Assembly: GCA_934278005.1 (NCBI GenBank)
Contig: CAKQWG010000027.1
Coordinates: forward strand, 1-25,121
DNA length: 25,121 nucleotides
From: an uncultured Pirellulaceae bacterium
Lineage (GTDB): Bacteria > Planctomycetota > Planctomycetia > Pirellulales > Pirellulaceae
Reading direction: 5' to 3'
The position numbers and the translations under genes were made by a program. Below are positions 16,525-25,121 of the stretch, in pieces. The first letter of the stretch is position 1, and every line of letters begins with the position of its first letter. The notes under the pieces are model-generated. The model worked only from the letters and a program-made list of their open reading frames with translations, was not told the origin of the DNA and made no database searches.

Positions 16525-17784
16525 ATGTCCACAATTCTGATCCTGGCCCAAAACATGCTTAGCGACCGATTGGCAGTCTACTACTGGACGCTGTGCGCGG
16601 CACTATGGACCCAGGCTGCGCCACTCTATGCAGACGTCTTTCACTATCGCGATGGAAGAGTCATTGCCGGCACGGTCGTCAACGTCGAGACCGAGACGAT
16701 CAACCAGGCCCCGGTGAAAGTCTGGGCAGTGGAAGTTGACAAGGGTGTGTTCATCCGCGTGATGGAATCGGAACTGGCTCTCAACGGGTATGTACCGATG
16801 TCCGAGCCGCGCAAACAATACGCCTTGAACGTTGGCGAAGTTGAGCAGACGGTAGCCACGCACGCCGCGCTGGCTGGGGAATGCTCCAAACTCGGTTTGC
16901 CGGACTTAGCACAAGCCCACTTTCTACGAATCCTAGACCTAGACCCTCAAAACGCAGCCGCCCGCACGGCCACCGGATATAAGCGCGACGCCAATCAGCG
17001 GTGGGTCAAGGAGGAGGTGGTTATGGGGGGCAACCGCGGCAAAGTGCTGTATAAAGGGCGCTGGAAATTCCCTGAAGTGATCGCCGTCGAACAGCAACGC
17101 GAGGAGGCCAAGGCACAGGTCTTGGCAGCCTCGCGAGACCTGTCGCGGTGGCACTCGATTGCCCTGACCGGCAATGGTCCGCGTCTGCAAGAAGCCATGC
17201 AGAACATCGCCCAGATCAACGACCCGCTCACCGCCGGCACCATCATGGACTTCCTGTCGGACAAGCGCCATAATTTGCCCGTTGAATTGCGGTTGCTCTA
17301 CATCGACGTGCTGTCGCGATTTGAATTGCCCGCGGTAGCTCAGTTCCTAGCTCGGTCGAGCATGTCCGATCCCAGCGAAGTGGTCCGCAGTCGCTGCCTG
17401 TCGGCCCTAAGCAACTATGGGCGCGAAGCGGCGATTCCGATCTACCTGGGCTACCTCAAAAGCAAGAATAACTCGCAGATCAACAGTGCAGCCTTTGGCT
17501 TGCGACAGTTGCAAGCCGAGGGGATCTTCTTTCCGCTGCTCGGTGCGTTGACCAGCAAGCATCTGCAGGCGCCCAGTAGTTCGGGGATCAACGCTAGCCC
17601 GACGAGTGGCAGTTTCACAGCCGGCGGCGGCAAGCCGGTTCAAGTGGAAGTCCAGAACCCAGAGGTGCTCAGTGCGCTCACTGCTTTGACCGGACAAAAC
17701 AAAGGCTTTGATCGGGCGGCCTGGACCGCTTGGTACGCTAGCGTGCATGCTCAACCCGCTGGCGACCTGCGGCGAGATCCCTGA
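16525..17784 (+). CDS. Exported HEAT/TPR-repeat-like protein of planctomycete type
   Basis: The 419-aa product begins with a hydrophobic segment ending in TQAAPLYADV that resembles a signal peptide, so it is probably exported. A beta-rich part (FHYRDGRVIAGTVVNVETE) comes next, then a TPR-like pair of helices (AALAGECSKLGLPDLAQAHFLRILDLDP) and a GRW-containing segment (VLYKGRWKFPEVI). The second half looks like HEAT-type helical repeats (LPVELRLLYIDVLSRFELPAVAQFLA and after). Such proteins are frequent in planctomycetes and their function is unknown. The ATG at 16525 was chosen over an in-frame GTG at 16474; the ATG at 16555 is also possible, and none has a good ribosome binding site. It converges on aroDE; the 101 bp between hold no clear feature. 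Confidence 0.75.
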   Translation: MSTILILAQNMLSDRLAVYYWTLCAALWTQAAPLYADVFHYRDGRVIAGTVVNVETETINQAPVKVWAVEVDKGVFIRVMESELALNGYVPMSEPRKQYALNVGEVEQTVATHAALAGECSKLGLPDLAQAHFLRILDLDPQNAAARTATGYKRDANQRWVKEEVVMGGNRGKVLYKGRWKFPEVIAVEQQREEAKAQVLAASRDLSRWHSIALTGNGPRLQEAMQNIAQINDPLTAGTIMDFLSDKRHNLPVELRLLYIDVLSRFELPAVAQFLARSSMSDPSEVVRSRCLSALSNYGREAAIPIYLGYLKSKNNSQINSAAFGLRQLQAEGIFFPLLGALTSKHLQAPSSSGINASPTSGSFTAGGGKPVQVEVQNPEVLSALTALTGQNKGFDRAAWTAWYASVHAQPAGDLRRDP

Positions 17785-17885
17785 GTGCCTACCCCACTGC
17801 GCCCGTTGGCTAGTAACGTTTTCTAACCAGAGATCGCTGTGGAACGCACGCCACGTCCGATGTAGCCCAGTCCCGGTCGGGGCGG

Positions 17886-19394
17886 CTAATACTTCACCGG
17901 CGAGGTCAAGCGTTTAACCGTGTCGCGCATCAATCGACTGGGAGGTTCCAGCCCCGTGAACAGCTTGTACTGATAGGCGGCCTGCCTAACGAACATGTCC
18001 AGGCCGTTAATCACAAAGCAACCTTTGGCCTTGGCATCCTTGATGAACAGCGTCTGCTCGGGAGTATAGACGGTGTCGAAAACGATCGCATCAGAATGCA
18101 ACTTTTCTGCTAAGTAAGGACTGCTGTCTATGTCCGGGTGCATACCGATGGGCGTGCAATTGACCAAGATACCGACTCGTAGATCATGTCGCTGGCCCCA
18201 GGCTACGGCTCGGCCTCCGATAGCCCGTGCTAAATCCTCAGCCCGAGCCTGAGTGCGGCTGGCAATAACCACATCGGCCCCACGCTGCCGCAGGCCATAG
18301 CCGATCGCGCGAGCTACACCGCCCGCGCCCAGTAAGAGCACGCCCCGGCCGCGAAACAAGTCTTCGTCGCGAATCGACTGATTGCGACTGATCGCCTGAG
18401 TCTTAGCCGCTTCGGTCAGGCAGTCCATCGCGGCGCGATAATCGGTGTTGTAACCACTGGCCAGCGGTGGCTGGATCGATACCGTATTGATCGCCCCTAT
18501 GCCCTGGCTGGCCGATTCAGCTTCATCCATCAACCCCAACATCGTCTCCTTGTGCGGAATTGTGACGCTCAGTCCTTCCACACCAGCCAATTTGCACCAC
18601 TCCAAGAATAGAGGCAGCTCCTCAGAGACAATGCGAAAGGGTAGATAACGGCAGTTAAGCCCATTGTGGTGAAAGGCCGCGTTGTGAATTTGCGGGCTCA
18701 GCGAATGGGCCACCGGATCGGCTACCACACCAAACAGACGAGTGCTTTCGTCAATTTGCTGTGGCCGGTACACATCGCGCATGGTTTCAAACGTAATCTG
18801 TCCTGGAGCAATCTTGCGCTCCGACGAAATAGTTGTGAAGGTGAACGGAGAGCCGTAACGCAGACCCAAAATTCGAGTCACTACCCCCATGTCGCCCATG
18901 CACAAGCCGATGGTCGGAACCGTAGCCGATTCGACCAAACGCAACATGCGAATGCAGTCGGCAAACGATGTGGCCATGGTAGCGATCTTGACCACGTCTG
19001 CATCCATGGCAGCCAATCGCGCGTGAATCCCCTCCAAGTCGTCGGGCGTGTGCTCGAAATTATGCAGGCTGACAATGCGCTTGGTCGATCCGTAACGCGG
19101 AATGCTCGCGGCGATGTCATCTTCCAGGTCGACAAAGTCAACCCCGCTGGCAATCGCGCTACGCAGCAACATCAACCGCTCCTCCTCCGTCTTATCCCAA
19201 CGTCCGCCATCCTCTTTGCGGCGGCAAGTGATGATCACGGGGCAGTGCCGCTCGGCCAGCAAACGCTTGAGATTAATGTGCCGGCCAATATAGTCGAGTC
19301 GCATTTCGACAAGCTCAGCTCCCTGTTCAGCCAAGTACTGATACTCGGCGATCATGGCTTTATGCCGACTGCGACCAATCGTTACACATAACAT
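17886..19394 (-). CDS. aroDE: Bifunctional type I 3-dehydroquinate dehydratase / shikimate dehydrogenase
   Basis: This 502-aa fusion catalyses two consecutive shikimate-pathway steps: dehydration of 3-dehydroquinate, then NADPH-dependent reduction of 3-dehydroshikimate. Residues 1-215 or so are a type I dehydroquinase, with ELVEMRLD (27-34), His111 in SLHNFEHTP and the Schiff-base Lys136 in DVVKIATMA. Residues 218-502 are shikimate dehydrogenase, with FGVVADPVAHSLSP, Lys282 in SVTIPHKE, GYNTD (Asp318), the nucleotide-binding GAGG (356-359), NCTPIGMHP and VFDTVYTPEQT. All key residues are present in both halves, so both should be active. Similar fusions are known in plants and Chlamydiae. It lies 69 bp downstream of trpG on the same strand, so co-transcription is likely. 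Confidence 0.95.
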   Translation of the reverse strand: MLCVTIGRSRHKAMIAEYQYLAEQGAELVEMRLDYIGRHINLKRLLAERHCPVIITCRRKEDGGRWDKTEEERLMLLRSAIASGVDFVDLEDDIAASIPRYGSTKRIVSLHNFEHTPDDLEGIHARLAAMDADVVKIATMATSFADCIRMLRLVESATVPTIGLCMGDMGVVTRILGLRYGSPFTFTTISSERKIAPGQITFETMRDVYRPQQIDESTRLFGVVADPVAHSLSPQIHNAAFHHNGLNCRYLPFRIVSEELPLFLEWCKLAGVEGLSVTIPHKETMLGLMDEAESASQGIGAINTVSIQPPLASGYNTDYRAAMDCLTEAAKTQAISRNQSIRDEDLFRGRGVLLLGAGGVARAIGYGLRQRGADVVIASRTQARAEDLARAIGGRAVAWGQRHDLRVGILVNCTPIGMHPDIDSSPYLAEKLHSDAIVFDTVYTPEQTLFIKDAKAKGCFVINGLDMFVRQAAYQYKLFTGLEPPSRLMRDTVKRLTSPVKY

Positions 19395-19463
19395 ACAAAT
19401 TCCAACGTCTCAAAAGCGGAAGGGGCAAAGGGATCGAAGTTCCAGGCGTGCGCCGGGCTAGGA

Positions 19464-20078
19464 CTAGCCAGCTGTGGCCGGTAGAGCACTTTCGGTCTGC
19501 CAGTTCAGAAATCGACTCAACAGTTCAATCCCCGGTTCAGTCAGAAAGCTTTCGGGATGGAACTGCCAGCCTTCAAGCGGATGCACACGGTGGCGTACCC
19601 CCATGATCGTGCGCTGCCCGTTGGCAGCTTCGACCCAGGCCGAGACCTCCAGCTCCGCTGGCAGACTCGACGGTTCGATCACTAAAGAATGATAGCGCGT
19701 AGCGATGAATGGATTGGGCAGGCCAGCAAAAAAACCACGATTGTCGTGCGCAATTGCATCGGTCTTGCCATGCATCAGCTCCTCAGCCCGAACAATCTTG
19801 CCACCCAGAGCCTGTCCGATCGCCTGATGCCCCAGGCAAACCCCTAGAATTGGAAACTCGCCGGCCAACTGTTCGACCACAGCCACGCTAATTCCAGCTT
19901 GCCCCGGAGTGCACGGGCCAGGCGAAATCAATATCCGCTGTGGCTGCAAACGGCGAATCTCGTCAATCGTGATCTTATCATTGCGCACAACGCGGACGTC
20001 TACGCGCGGGTCGATCTCCCCCAAACGCTGGACCAGATTGTAGGTAAAAGAGTCGTAGTTATCGAGGACTAGAATCAT
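19464..20078 (-). CDS. trpG: Anthranilate / aminodeoxychorismate synthase glutamine amidotransferase subunit
   Basis: This 204-aa class I glutamine amidotransferase releases ammonia from glutamine for a chorismate-using partner (TrpE for tryptophan or PabB for folate). It has the family start MILVLDNYDSFTYNLVQ, the oxyanion segment ISPGPCTPGQAG, nucleophile Cys81 in GVCLGHQAIGQ, and His174 and Glu176 in WQFHPESFLTEPG. The frame stays open upstream to 20582, but that part runs through an intergenic repeat array, so the ATG at 20078 is the natural start. No ribosome binding site is obvious. Neither trpE nor pabB is nearby, so TrpG and PabA cannot be told apart; one protein may serve both. Confidence 0.93.
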   Translation of the reverse strand: MILVLDNYDSFTYNLVQRLGEIDPRVDVRVVRNDKITIDEIRRLQPQRILISPGPCTPGQAGISVAVVEQLAGEFPILGVCLGHQAIGQALGGKIVRAEELMHGKTDAIAHDNRGFFAGLPNPFIATRYHSLVIEPSSLPAELEVSAWVEAANGQRTIMGVRHRVHPLEGWQFHPESFLTEPGIELLSRFLNWQTESALPATAG

Positions 20079-20296
20079 TAGAGGTTCACTGATGGGTGTA
20101 ACCGACCGAAAAAGACTATTGTAACCCAGATCGGTTTCTCGAAAAGCTCGCTCGGCCAGGCCGCGCGTCTGTGGCAGCTTGTTTGTGGCAGCCGCGCGTG
20201 CCACGGCTGATGAGCGGCAGCATAGTAAAATGCGCCGGCGAGAGCATGCTTCGAATTGTTGGTCGTGAGAGGTGCGAAACGATGAGGATGGTCGTT

Positions 20297-20525
20297 TTAC
20301 GTAGGGGAAAAAGCGGGACAGACGCGATGTATAGGACAAACAAGCGGGACAAATGTTCTCGGTAGCAGGAAATAAGTGGGGAGGCGGTTGGAACGAGTAA
20401 TGTAGGTAGGGGAAGTAAGTGGGGATGCGGTTGGGACGAGCGATGTAGGTAGGGGGGATTGAGTAGGGAAGCGGTTGGGACAACCACTCTACGACACGGG
20501 GAAGCGGTTGGGACAACCACTCTAC
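20297..20525. repeat. Degenerate tandem repeat array upstream of the peptidase gene
   Basis: The spacer 20079-20605 (527 bp) holds no gene but carries an array. The clearest copies are two identical 27-bp units at 20466-20492 and 20499-20525, a period of 33 bp. Each contains the small dyad GGTTG-gga-CAACC. Before them are two related longer units at 20374-20412 and 20419-20455, sharing GCGGTTGG and ATGTAGGTAGGGG. Before those lies a more decayed stretch from about 20297 with AAGCGGGACA twice. Unit similarity increases toward the peptidase gene. The rest of the spacer (20079-20296) shows nothing recognisable. Confidence 0.8.
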
Positions 20526-20605
20526 AATGACGAGCGTTATACTGAGAGCACGCGCCGACTTGAACCTGGCGTTCCCACCCACTTTGCCACCATCAGACTA
20601 TTGAT

Positions 20606-23600
20606 ATGCCCCACCAACTGCCATTCGCAAATATCCTAGCCATCGCATCCGCTTCCATGCTCCGCAGGCAAATGCATCAGACGCTACTGCGCTGCATGCT
20701 CAAGCTCCGCTTGCCCATGCGACTGCAGCGGCGGCTGTTGATGATGATAATGGTCAGCCTCGTCGCCGGCACGACGTTCCCTGCAGTCATAGCTCAAGCA
20801 CCTGCTGAGACTCCTGCTGAGGCACCTGTTGAGACTCCTGCTGAGGATGTGTTGGTCGACGATCCGCCGCTAGCCGCCAAGCTGCAAGCAGAGCTGCTGA
20901 GTGAAATTCGTCAACTGACTTTCGATGGCGAGCGCGCCGGAGAGGGATACTTCTCGGCCGACGGCAAGCAAATTGTCTTCCAGAGCGAGCGCGAGCCGGG
21001 CAATCCGTTCTTTCAAATCTATACGATGAACCGCGAAAACGGCGACGTGCATCGCATCTCGCCGGGCATTGGCAAGACCACGTGCGCCTGGATCCATCCC
21101 GACGGCCAACGCATCCTATATGCCTCGACCCAGTACGATCCAGCGGCCAAACAAAAGCAGCTTGACGAGATTGCTTTTCGAGCTAGTGGAGAAAAACGTC
21201 GCTACAGTTGGGACTATGACCCGGCGTATGATCTGGTCGTGTTCGATACAGCCACCAACGAAACGGGGCGACTGACGCATGAAGAGGGTTACGATGCTGA
21301 AGGATCATACTCCCCGGATGGCCAGTGGGTCTGCTTTGCATCCAACCGCCGCGCCTACTCGGGCGAGCTTACTGAGCAAGAGCAGACGCTGTTTGCTGTC
21401 GATCCCGCTTCTGCCATGGACCTATACCGCATGCGCAGCGATGGCAGCCAGCTCGAGCGCCTGACCACAGCGATCGGCTATGACGGCGGGCCGTTCTATT
21501 CCCCCGATGGCTTGCAGGTTTGCTTTCGACGGTTCTCACCCGATGGCGTCACGGCGGAGATCATGCTGATGGATGCCGACGGCTCCAATCAACGCGCGAT
21601 TACACAGCTGGAGCGGTTGAGCTGGGCACCCTATTTTCACCCCAGCGGTGACTACTTGATCTTTGCTACCAACGTGCACGGTTTTGGAAATTTCGAACTC
21701 TATCTGGTTGATGCTGCCGGCCAGCACGCTCCGGTGCGTGCGACTTATCGCGATGGTTTTGATGGCTTGCCCGTATTCGATCCCACGGGCAATACGCTGC
21801 TATGGACCAGCAACGGCGGCGGAGCTCAATCGCAAATATTCGAAGCGAGCTGGAACGATGCGCAGGCTAGAAAACTGCTGGGTCTGGACCAGCTCCCTAC
21901 GTCGACCAACTCACATGCGTCTGTGCCATCCGCGGAATCTTCGGCAGAGACGCCAACGCAAGATGCGGCGAGCGTGGCTGAAGCGGCTAAGTCTGCCAAG
22001 CTGACCGCACCCGGCTTCCTAGCAGCTGACATTGGGCGCCACATCGACTATCTGTGCCGCCCGGAACTGGGCGGACGTTTGACGGGAACCGATGGCGAGC
22101 GGATGGCCACCGCCTATGTAGCGGCTTACCTGGAGAGCCTAGGATTGCAACCGGCAGGCTGCGACGGAACCTTCTTTCACGAATTTGAATTTGTGTCCGA
22201 TGTTAAGTTGGGTGAGTCCAACTCACTCAAGCTTAGTCGTGTCGAAGCAGACGAACCCGACGCCCCTGAGGCTGCACATCGAGCCGACGCAGCCGCGGCC
22301 AACTCTCCCCACCCCATCGCGTACGCCATCGACGAAGATTGGCGGCCGGTGTTCTTTTCGCACGAGGGGCATATCGACCCGACGGCGATCGTCTTTGCGG
22401 GCTATGGCATCGTGGCGCCTGCCGAGACAGCGGCCGTCGATGGCGAGAGCAATGCGGATCGCGCGGAATACGACAGTTACGTGCACTTGGATGTGACGGA
22501 CAAGTGGGTACTGGTGTTCCGCCAAATGCCCCAAGACATCTCTCCCGAACGACGTCAACATTTAGCGCGATACAGCGGCGCGCGTTACAAGGCGATGGTC
22601 GCTCGCGATCGAGGTGCGAAAGGTTTGATCTTTGTCAGCGGACCGACCAGCCCGCTGCGTTCACGACTAATGCCGCTGGAGATGGACGGCACGCTCGGTG
22701 GCAGTAGCTTGGCTGTACTGAGCGTTGCGGACCCAGTGGCCGAAGACTGGATGAAATCCGCCGACGAAGACCTGCGTGAGCTCCAGAGCGCACTGGATCA
22801 AGGCCAGATGGCGATGGGGTTTGAACTGCCAGGCATTCGCCTGCAGGCCAACATCGATATCGAACCCGTAACCGCCGCCGGGCGCAACGTGTTGGCTCTG
22901 CTCCCCGGCTATCAGTCTGAAGAGCCGGTCGCTGACAAGTCCTCCGAACATTCCGCCCGAAACTCCGGCGCCGACGCGACTTTGCCAATGGTGGTGGTCG
23001 GCGCGCATATCGACCATCTTGGAGCGGGAACCGGCGCGGGCTCGCTGGCTAAAGAGGATGAACGAGGCGGCGTGCATCGCGGCGCGGATGACAATGCGTC
23101 CGGGGTAGCCGGCATGCTGGAGATCGCTCAGTACCTGGCTGGCGAAATGCAGCCGCCGCGCCCAGTCCACAAGCACGATATACTGTTTGCCGCCTGGAGC
23201 GGTGAGGAGCTGGGCCTGCGCGGATCGCAAGCCTTTGCCGATGACTTTGCGCAGCTCTATCCCGATCGCAAGCTGGCCTCCGGCAAAACGCTCCAACCTG
23301 CTGTCGTAGCTAATCTGAATATGGATATGATCGGCCGCCTGCGCGACAGCTTGGTCCTGCAGGGCATCGGCTCGTCTACCTATTGGACCGGAGCCATCGA
23401 GCGCCGCAACGCCGTAGTGCGGCTGCCGTTAACTCTGCAGAACGACTGTCACCTTCCCACCGATGCCAGCACATTTTTCCTGCACGGCGTACCGATCTTG
23501 TCGGCCTTCACTGGTTCGCACGATGAGTACCACACCCCGCGCGACGTGCCCGAGCTGATCAACTATGAAGGGACCGCTCGGGTTGCACGGCTGATGGCCC

Positions 23601-23950
23601 TTGTCGCCCGCGATTTGGTCATGGCCGAGCAGCCGCCTGAGTATCAGGAGCAGGAGGCCGAGCCTCAAATGCGAGCCAATCTCACCGCGTATCTAGGCAC
23701 CGTGCCCGACTACGGACAGAGTGAGCTCAAAGGAGTCAAACTCGCTGGCGTTACCAAAGGTGCTCCTGCCGAACTGGCGGGATTGCAAGCCGGCGATGTG
23801 ATCATCGAACTGGCCGGGCGCAAGATCGAAAATATCTACGATTACACCTACGCCATCGAAGCATTGAAAGTTGGCCAGGAGACGTCTGTGAAGATTCAGC
23901 GCGGTGCTGAGCAGCTCAAGCTGACCCTTACCCCCACCTCGCGCCAATAA
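20606..23950 (+). CDS. Large exported M28 metallopeptidase with TolB-like propeller, PA and PDZ domains
   Basis: This 1,114-aa protein is probably a secreted or cell-envelope aminopeptidase. An N-terminal hydrophobic segment ending near VIAQA (about residue 64) looks like a signal peptide, followed by a PAETPAE-type repeat linker. Residues 90-430 or so carry TolB/PD40 propeller repeats ([54 protein letters not shown]). After a Ser/Ala-rich linker comes an M28 domain split by a PA-like insertion (about 560-740). All zinc ligands and the catalytic pair are visible: His801, Asp828, Glu867-Glu868, Asp907 and His976 (DEYHTP). A PDZ domain ends the protein (about 1020-1110). No ribosome binding site marks the start; the ATGs at 20696 or 20717 are also plausible. 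Confidence 0.9.
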   Translation: MPHQLPFANILAIASASMLRRQMHQTLLRCMLKLRLPMRLQRRLLMMIMVSLVAGTTFPAVIAQAPAETPAEAPVETPAEDVLVDDPPLAAKLQAELLSEIRQLTFDGERAGEGYFSADGKQIVFQSEREPGNPFFQIYTMNRENGDVHRISPGIGKTTCAWIHPDGQRILYASTQYDPAAKQKQLDEIAFRASGEKRRYSWDYDPAYDLVVFDTATNETGRLTHEEGYDAEGSYSPDGQWVCFASNRRAYSGELTEQEQTLFAVDPASAMDLYRMRSDGSQLERLTTAIGYDGGPFYSPDGLQVCFRRFSPDGVTAEIMLMDADGSNQRAITQLERLSWAPYFHPSGDYLIFATNVHGFGNFELYLVDAAGQHAPVRATYRDGFDGLPVFDPTGNTLLWTSNGGGAQSQIFEASWNDAQARKLLGLDQLPTSTNSHASVPSAESSAETPTQDAASVAEAAKSAKLTAPGFLAADIGRHIDYLCRPELGGRLTGTDGERMATAYVAAYLESLGLQPAGCDGTFFHEFEFVSDVKLGESNSLKLSRVEADEPDAPEAAHRADAAAANSPHPIAYAIDEDWRPVFFSHEGHIDPTAIVFAGYGIVAPAETAAVDGESNADRAEYDSYVHLDVTDKWVLVFRQMPQDISPERRQHLARYSGARYKAMVARDRGAKGLIFVSGPTSPLRSRLMPLEMDGTLGGSSLAVLSVADPVAEDWMKSADEDLRELQSALDQGQMAMGFELPGIRLQANIDIEPVTAAGRNVLALLPGYQSEEPVADKSSEHSARNSGADATLPMVVVGAHIDHLGAGTGAGSLAKEDERGGVHRGADDNASGVAGMLEIAQYLAGEMQPPRPVHKHDILFAAWSGEELGLRGSQAFADDFAQLYPDRKLASGKTLQPAVVANLNMDMIGRLRDSLVLQGIGSSTYWTGAIERRNAVVRLPLTLQNDCHLPTDASTFFLHGVPILSAFTGSHDEYHTPRDVPELINYEGTARVARLMALVARDLVMAEQPPEYQEQEAEPQMRANLTAYLGTVPDYGQSELKGVKLAGVTKGAPAELAGLQAGDVIIELAGRKIENIYDYTYAIEALKVGQETSVKIQRGAEQLKLTLTPTSRQ

Positions 23951-23970
23951 GCTCGCAGCAGGCTACCGAA

Positions 23971-25121
23971 ATGAGTACTTCAACCAATAAAACTTATTCG
24001 CTGACGTTGCTTCCAATATTGCTGTGGCTGGCGGTATCGCCGGCGATGGCAGAGGACGGTCCGGATCTTCGCACGCTGGACATCTCTGGTGAGAGCCAGC
24101 GGCAGACGGTGATCGCCGCCGGCACGCCGCAGATTTACCAGGGACATCCTACCACGCTGCGGCTGCCGGGAACAAAGTCGCTGCTTTGCGTGTGGTCTAT
24201 CAACCATGGTGGTGCGGCGGGCCCGATGGCGCGCAGTGACGACGGCGGGCTGACTTGGACTCGCCTGGACAACACGCTCCCTCCGGGTTTTGCGACACAT
24301 CAGAACTGCCCCAGCATCTATCGCATGGTCGATCCGCACGGCAAACAGCGCTTGTGGGTGTTCTCGGCCGCACTGGGTACACGCTCCGGTCCGGGGATGC
24401 CTAGCATCATGAGTGAAGACGCTGGTCGCACCTGGCGGGAGATGCCACCACTAGGCTTGCCGTGCGTGATGACCTTTAGCAGCGTCGTGCGCTTGGCCGA
24501 CGGTGATTATCTGGGTTTGTATCACAAGGGTCCGAATGGCCAAGACAAGTCACCGCTGCAGGTGCTGCAGACGCTCACCAGCGATGGCGGATTGACTTGG
24601 AGCGAACCGCGCGTGGTGGCGTCGGTTGCCGGCAAGGATCCGTGCGAGCCATTTGTGTTTCGCTCGCCGGCCGGCGACGAACTGTGCTGCTTGATGCGCG
24701 AGAACACGCATCGGGCACGCAGCTTGATGATGTTCTCACGCGACGAGGGCGCGACATGGACGGAGCCCTCCGAGACTCCGTGGGGACTCAGCGGAGATCG
24801 GCATGTGGGAATTCAAACCGACGACGGACGGCTCGTCATCGCATTTCGCGACATGGCACCAGGCAGTAGCACGCGCGGACATTTTGTCGCTTGGGTCGGC
24901 AGCTACGATGACATCCAACGCGGCGACGGAGGAAAGTATCGCGTCAAGCTGCTGCACAATTACGCTGAGCGTGTGACCGATTGTGGCTACCCTGGCGTTG
25001 AGCTGTTGCCGGATGGAACGATCGTGGCCACGACCTACGTCAAATACCGACCCGGCCCCGAGAAGCATTCGGTTGTCTGCACGCGTTTTAAGCTGGACGA
25101 GCTGGACGAGCTGGACGAGCT
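23971..25121 (+). CDS. Exported BNR/Asp-box sialidase-like protein (3' end outside window)
   Basis: The frame is open from the ATG at 23971 to the window end (383 codons). The N-terminus ([17 protein letters not shown]) is a clear signal peptide, so the protein is exported. Four Asp boxes (S/T-x-D-x-G-x-T-W type) are visible as [24 protein letters not shown] and SRDEGATW, the mark of the six-bladed sialidase propeller. An RLP segment near residue 70 could correspond to the RIP motif that carries the first arginine of the sialidase triad. The substrate cannot be fixed: non-sialidase BNR proteins share the fold. It follows the M28 peptidase gene by 20 bp, so the two may be co-transcribed. The visible 3' end is a 9-bp tandem repeat. 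Confidence 0.85.
   Translation, partial: MSTSTNKTYSLTLLPILLWLAVSPAMAEDGPDLRTLDISGESQRQTVIAAGTPQIYQGHPTTLRLPGTKSLLCVWSINHGGAAGPMARSDDGGLTWTRLDNTLPPGFATHQNCPSIYRMVDPHGKQRLWVFSAALGTRSGPGMPSIMSEDAGRTWREMPPLGLPCVMTFSSVVRLADGDYLGLYHKGPNGQDKSPLQVLQTLTSDGGLTWSEPRVVASVAGKDPCEPFVFRSPAGDELCCLMRENTHRARSLMMFSRDEGATWTEPSETPWGLSGDRHVGIQTDDGRLVIAFRDMAPGSSTRGHFVAWVGSYDDIQRGDGGKYRVKLLHNYAERVTDCGYPGVELLPDGTIVATTYVKYRPGPEKHSVVCTRFKLDELDELDE
25091..25121 (+). repeat. 9-bp tandem repeat at the window end
   Basis: The unit CTGGACGAG repeats three times in a row and continues into the window edge, encoding Leu-Asp-Glu units at what appears to be the C-terminus of the sialidase-like protein. The true copy number lies outside the window. 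Confidence 0.85.

Noticed and set aside
18666..19391. Long plus-strand open frame of 241 codons opposite aroDE
   Set aside because: It is antisense to the conserved dehydroquinase half, and its product looks like a shadow translation with no known motif.
20297..20525. Repeat array as a CRISPR or DnaA-box origin
   Set aside because: Spacing is short and uneven, spacers are not unique, and no TTATCCACA-like boxes or replication genes are present.
20079..20582. Upstream extension of trpG
   Set aside because: The extension is encoded by the intergenic repeat array and has no similarity to the family, which begins at MILVLDNYD.

Overview
The window looks like a chromosomal segment of a planctomycete, most likely a Rhodopirellula/Pirellula-type member of the Pirellulaceae. 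This is inferred from the gene set (a fused dehydroquinase/shikimate dehydrogenase, split coaC and coaB, a secreted HEAT/TPR-type protein, a large secreted M28 peptidase with a TolB-like propeller, and a sialidase-like protein), from moderately high GC, and from gene-poor spacers full of short palindromic repeats. There is no rRNA, tRNA, CRISPR array, transposase or prophage gene in view. Most of the window is housekeeping; the unexplained DNA is in the spacers.

Layout: (1) 1-321 is a spacer with two oppositely oriented clusters of one short repeat. (2) 322-3470, plus strand: dprA and dinG, 14 bp apart. (3) 3471-4556 is a gene-free island of about 1.1 kb built from diverged duplicated blocks, hairpins and a distant inverted repeat. 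(4) 4557-12554, minus strand: a long co-directional run read as DAHP synthase - tpiA - secG - yicC - gmk - rpoZ - coaC - coaB - pyrD - trpS. The core from yicC to coaB is tightly packed (gaps of 2, 9, -4 and 42 bp), and the DAHP synthase/tpiA pair overlaps at a TTGA. (5) 12825-17784, plus strand: an unrecognised Ala/Ser-rich protein, proA, a fliM homologue and a secreted HEAT-like protein. (6) 17886-20078, minus strand: aroDE and trpG/pabA. (7) 20079-20605 is a second repeat-bearing spacer. (8) 20606-25121, plus strand: a very large exported M28 peptidase and a BNR/Asp-box sialidase-like protein cut off by the window end.

How the genes work together: the DAHP synthase, aroDE and trpG/pabA belong to the shikimate-chorismate-tryptophan/folate branch, and trpS uses its end product. 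pyrD and gmk serve nucleotide synthesis, coaC and coaB make coenzyme A, rpoZ and secG supply small subunits of RNA polymerase and the Sec translocon, and proA makes proline. dprA and dinG handle DNA. The two last genes look like exported degradative enzymes, plausible for a marine heterotroph that lives on polymers.

No clear new defence or mobile system was found. The best leads are the repeat island at 3471-4556, an A8 tract at the DAHP synthase/tpiA stop-start junction that could fuse the two proteins in frame, an 11-codon upstream reading frame with a textbook ribosome binding site before yicC, and substitutions at conserved positions in DinG (an Fe-S cysteine) and CoaC (the Asn of the PASANT motif).
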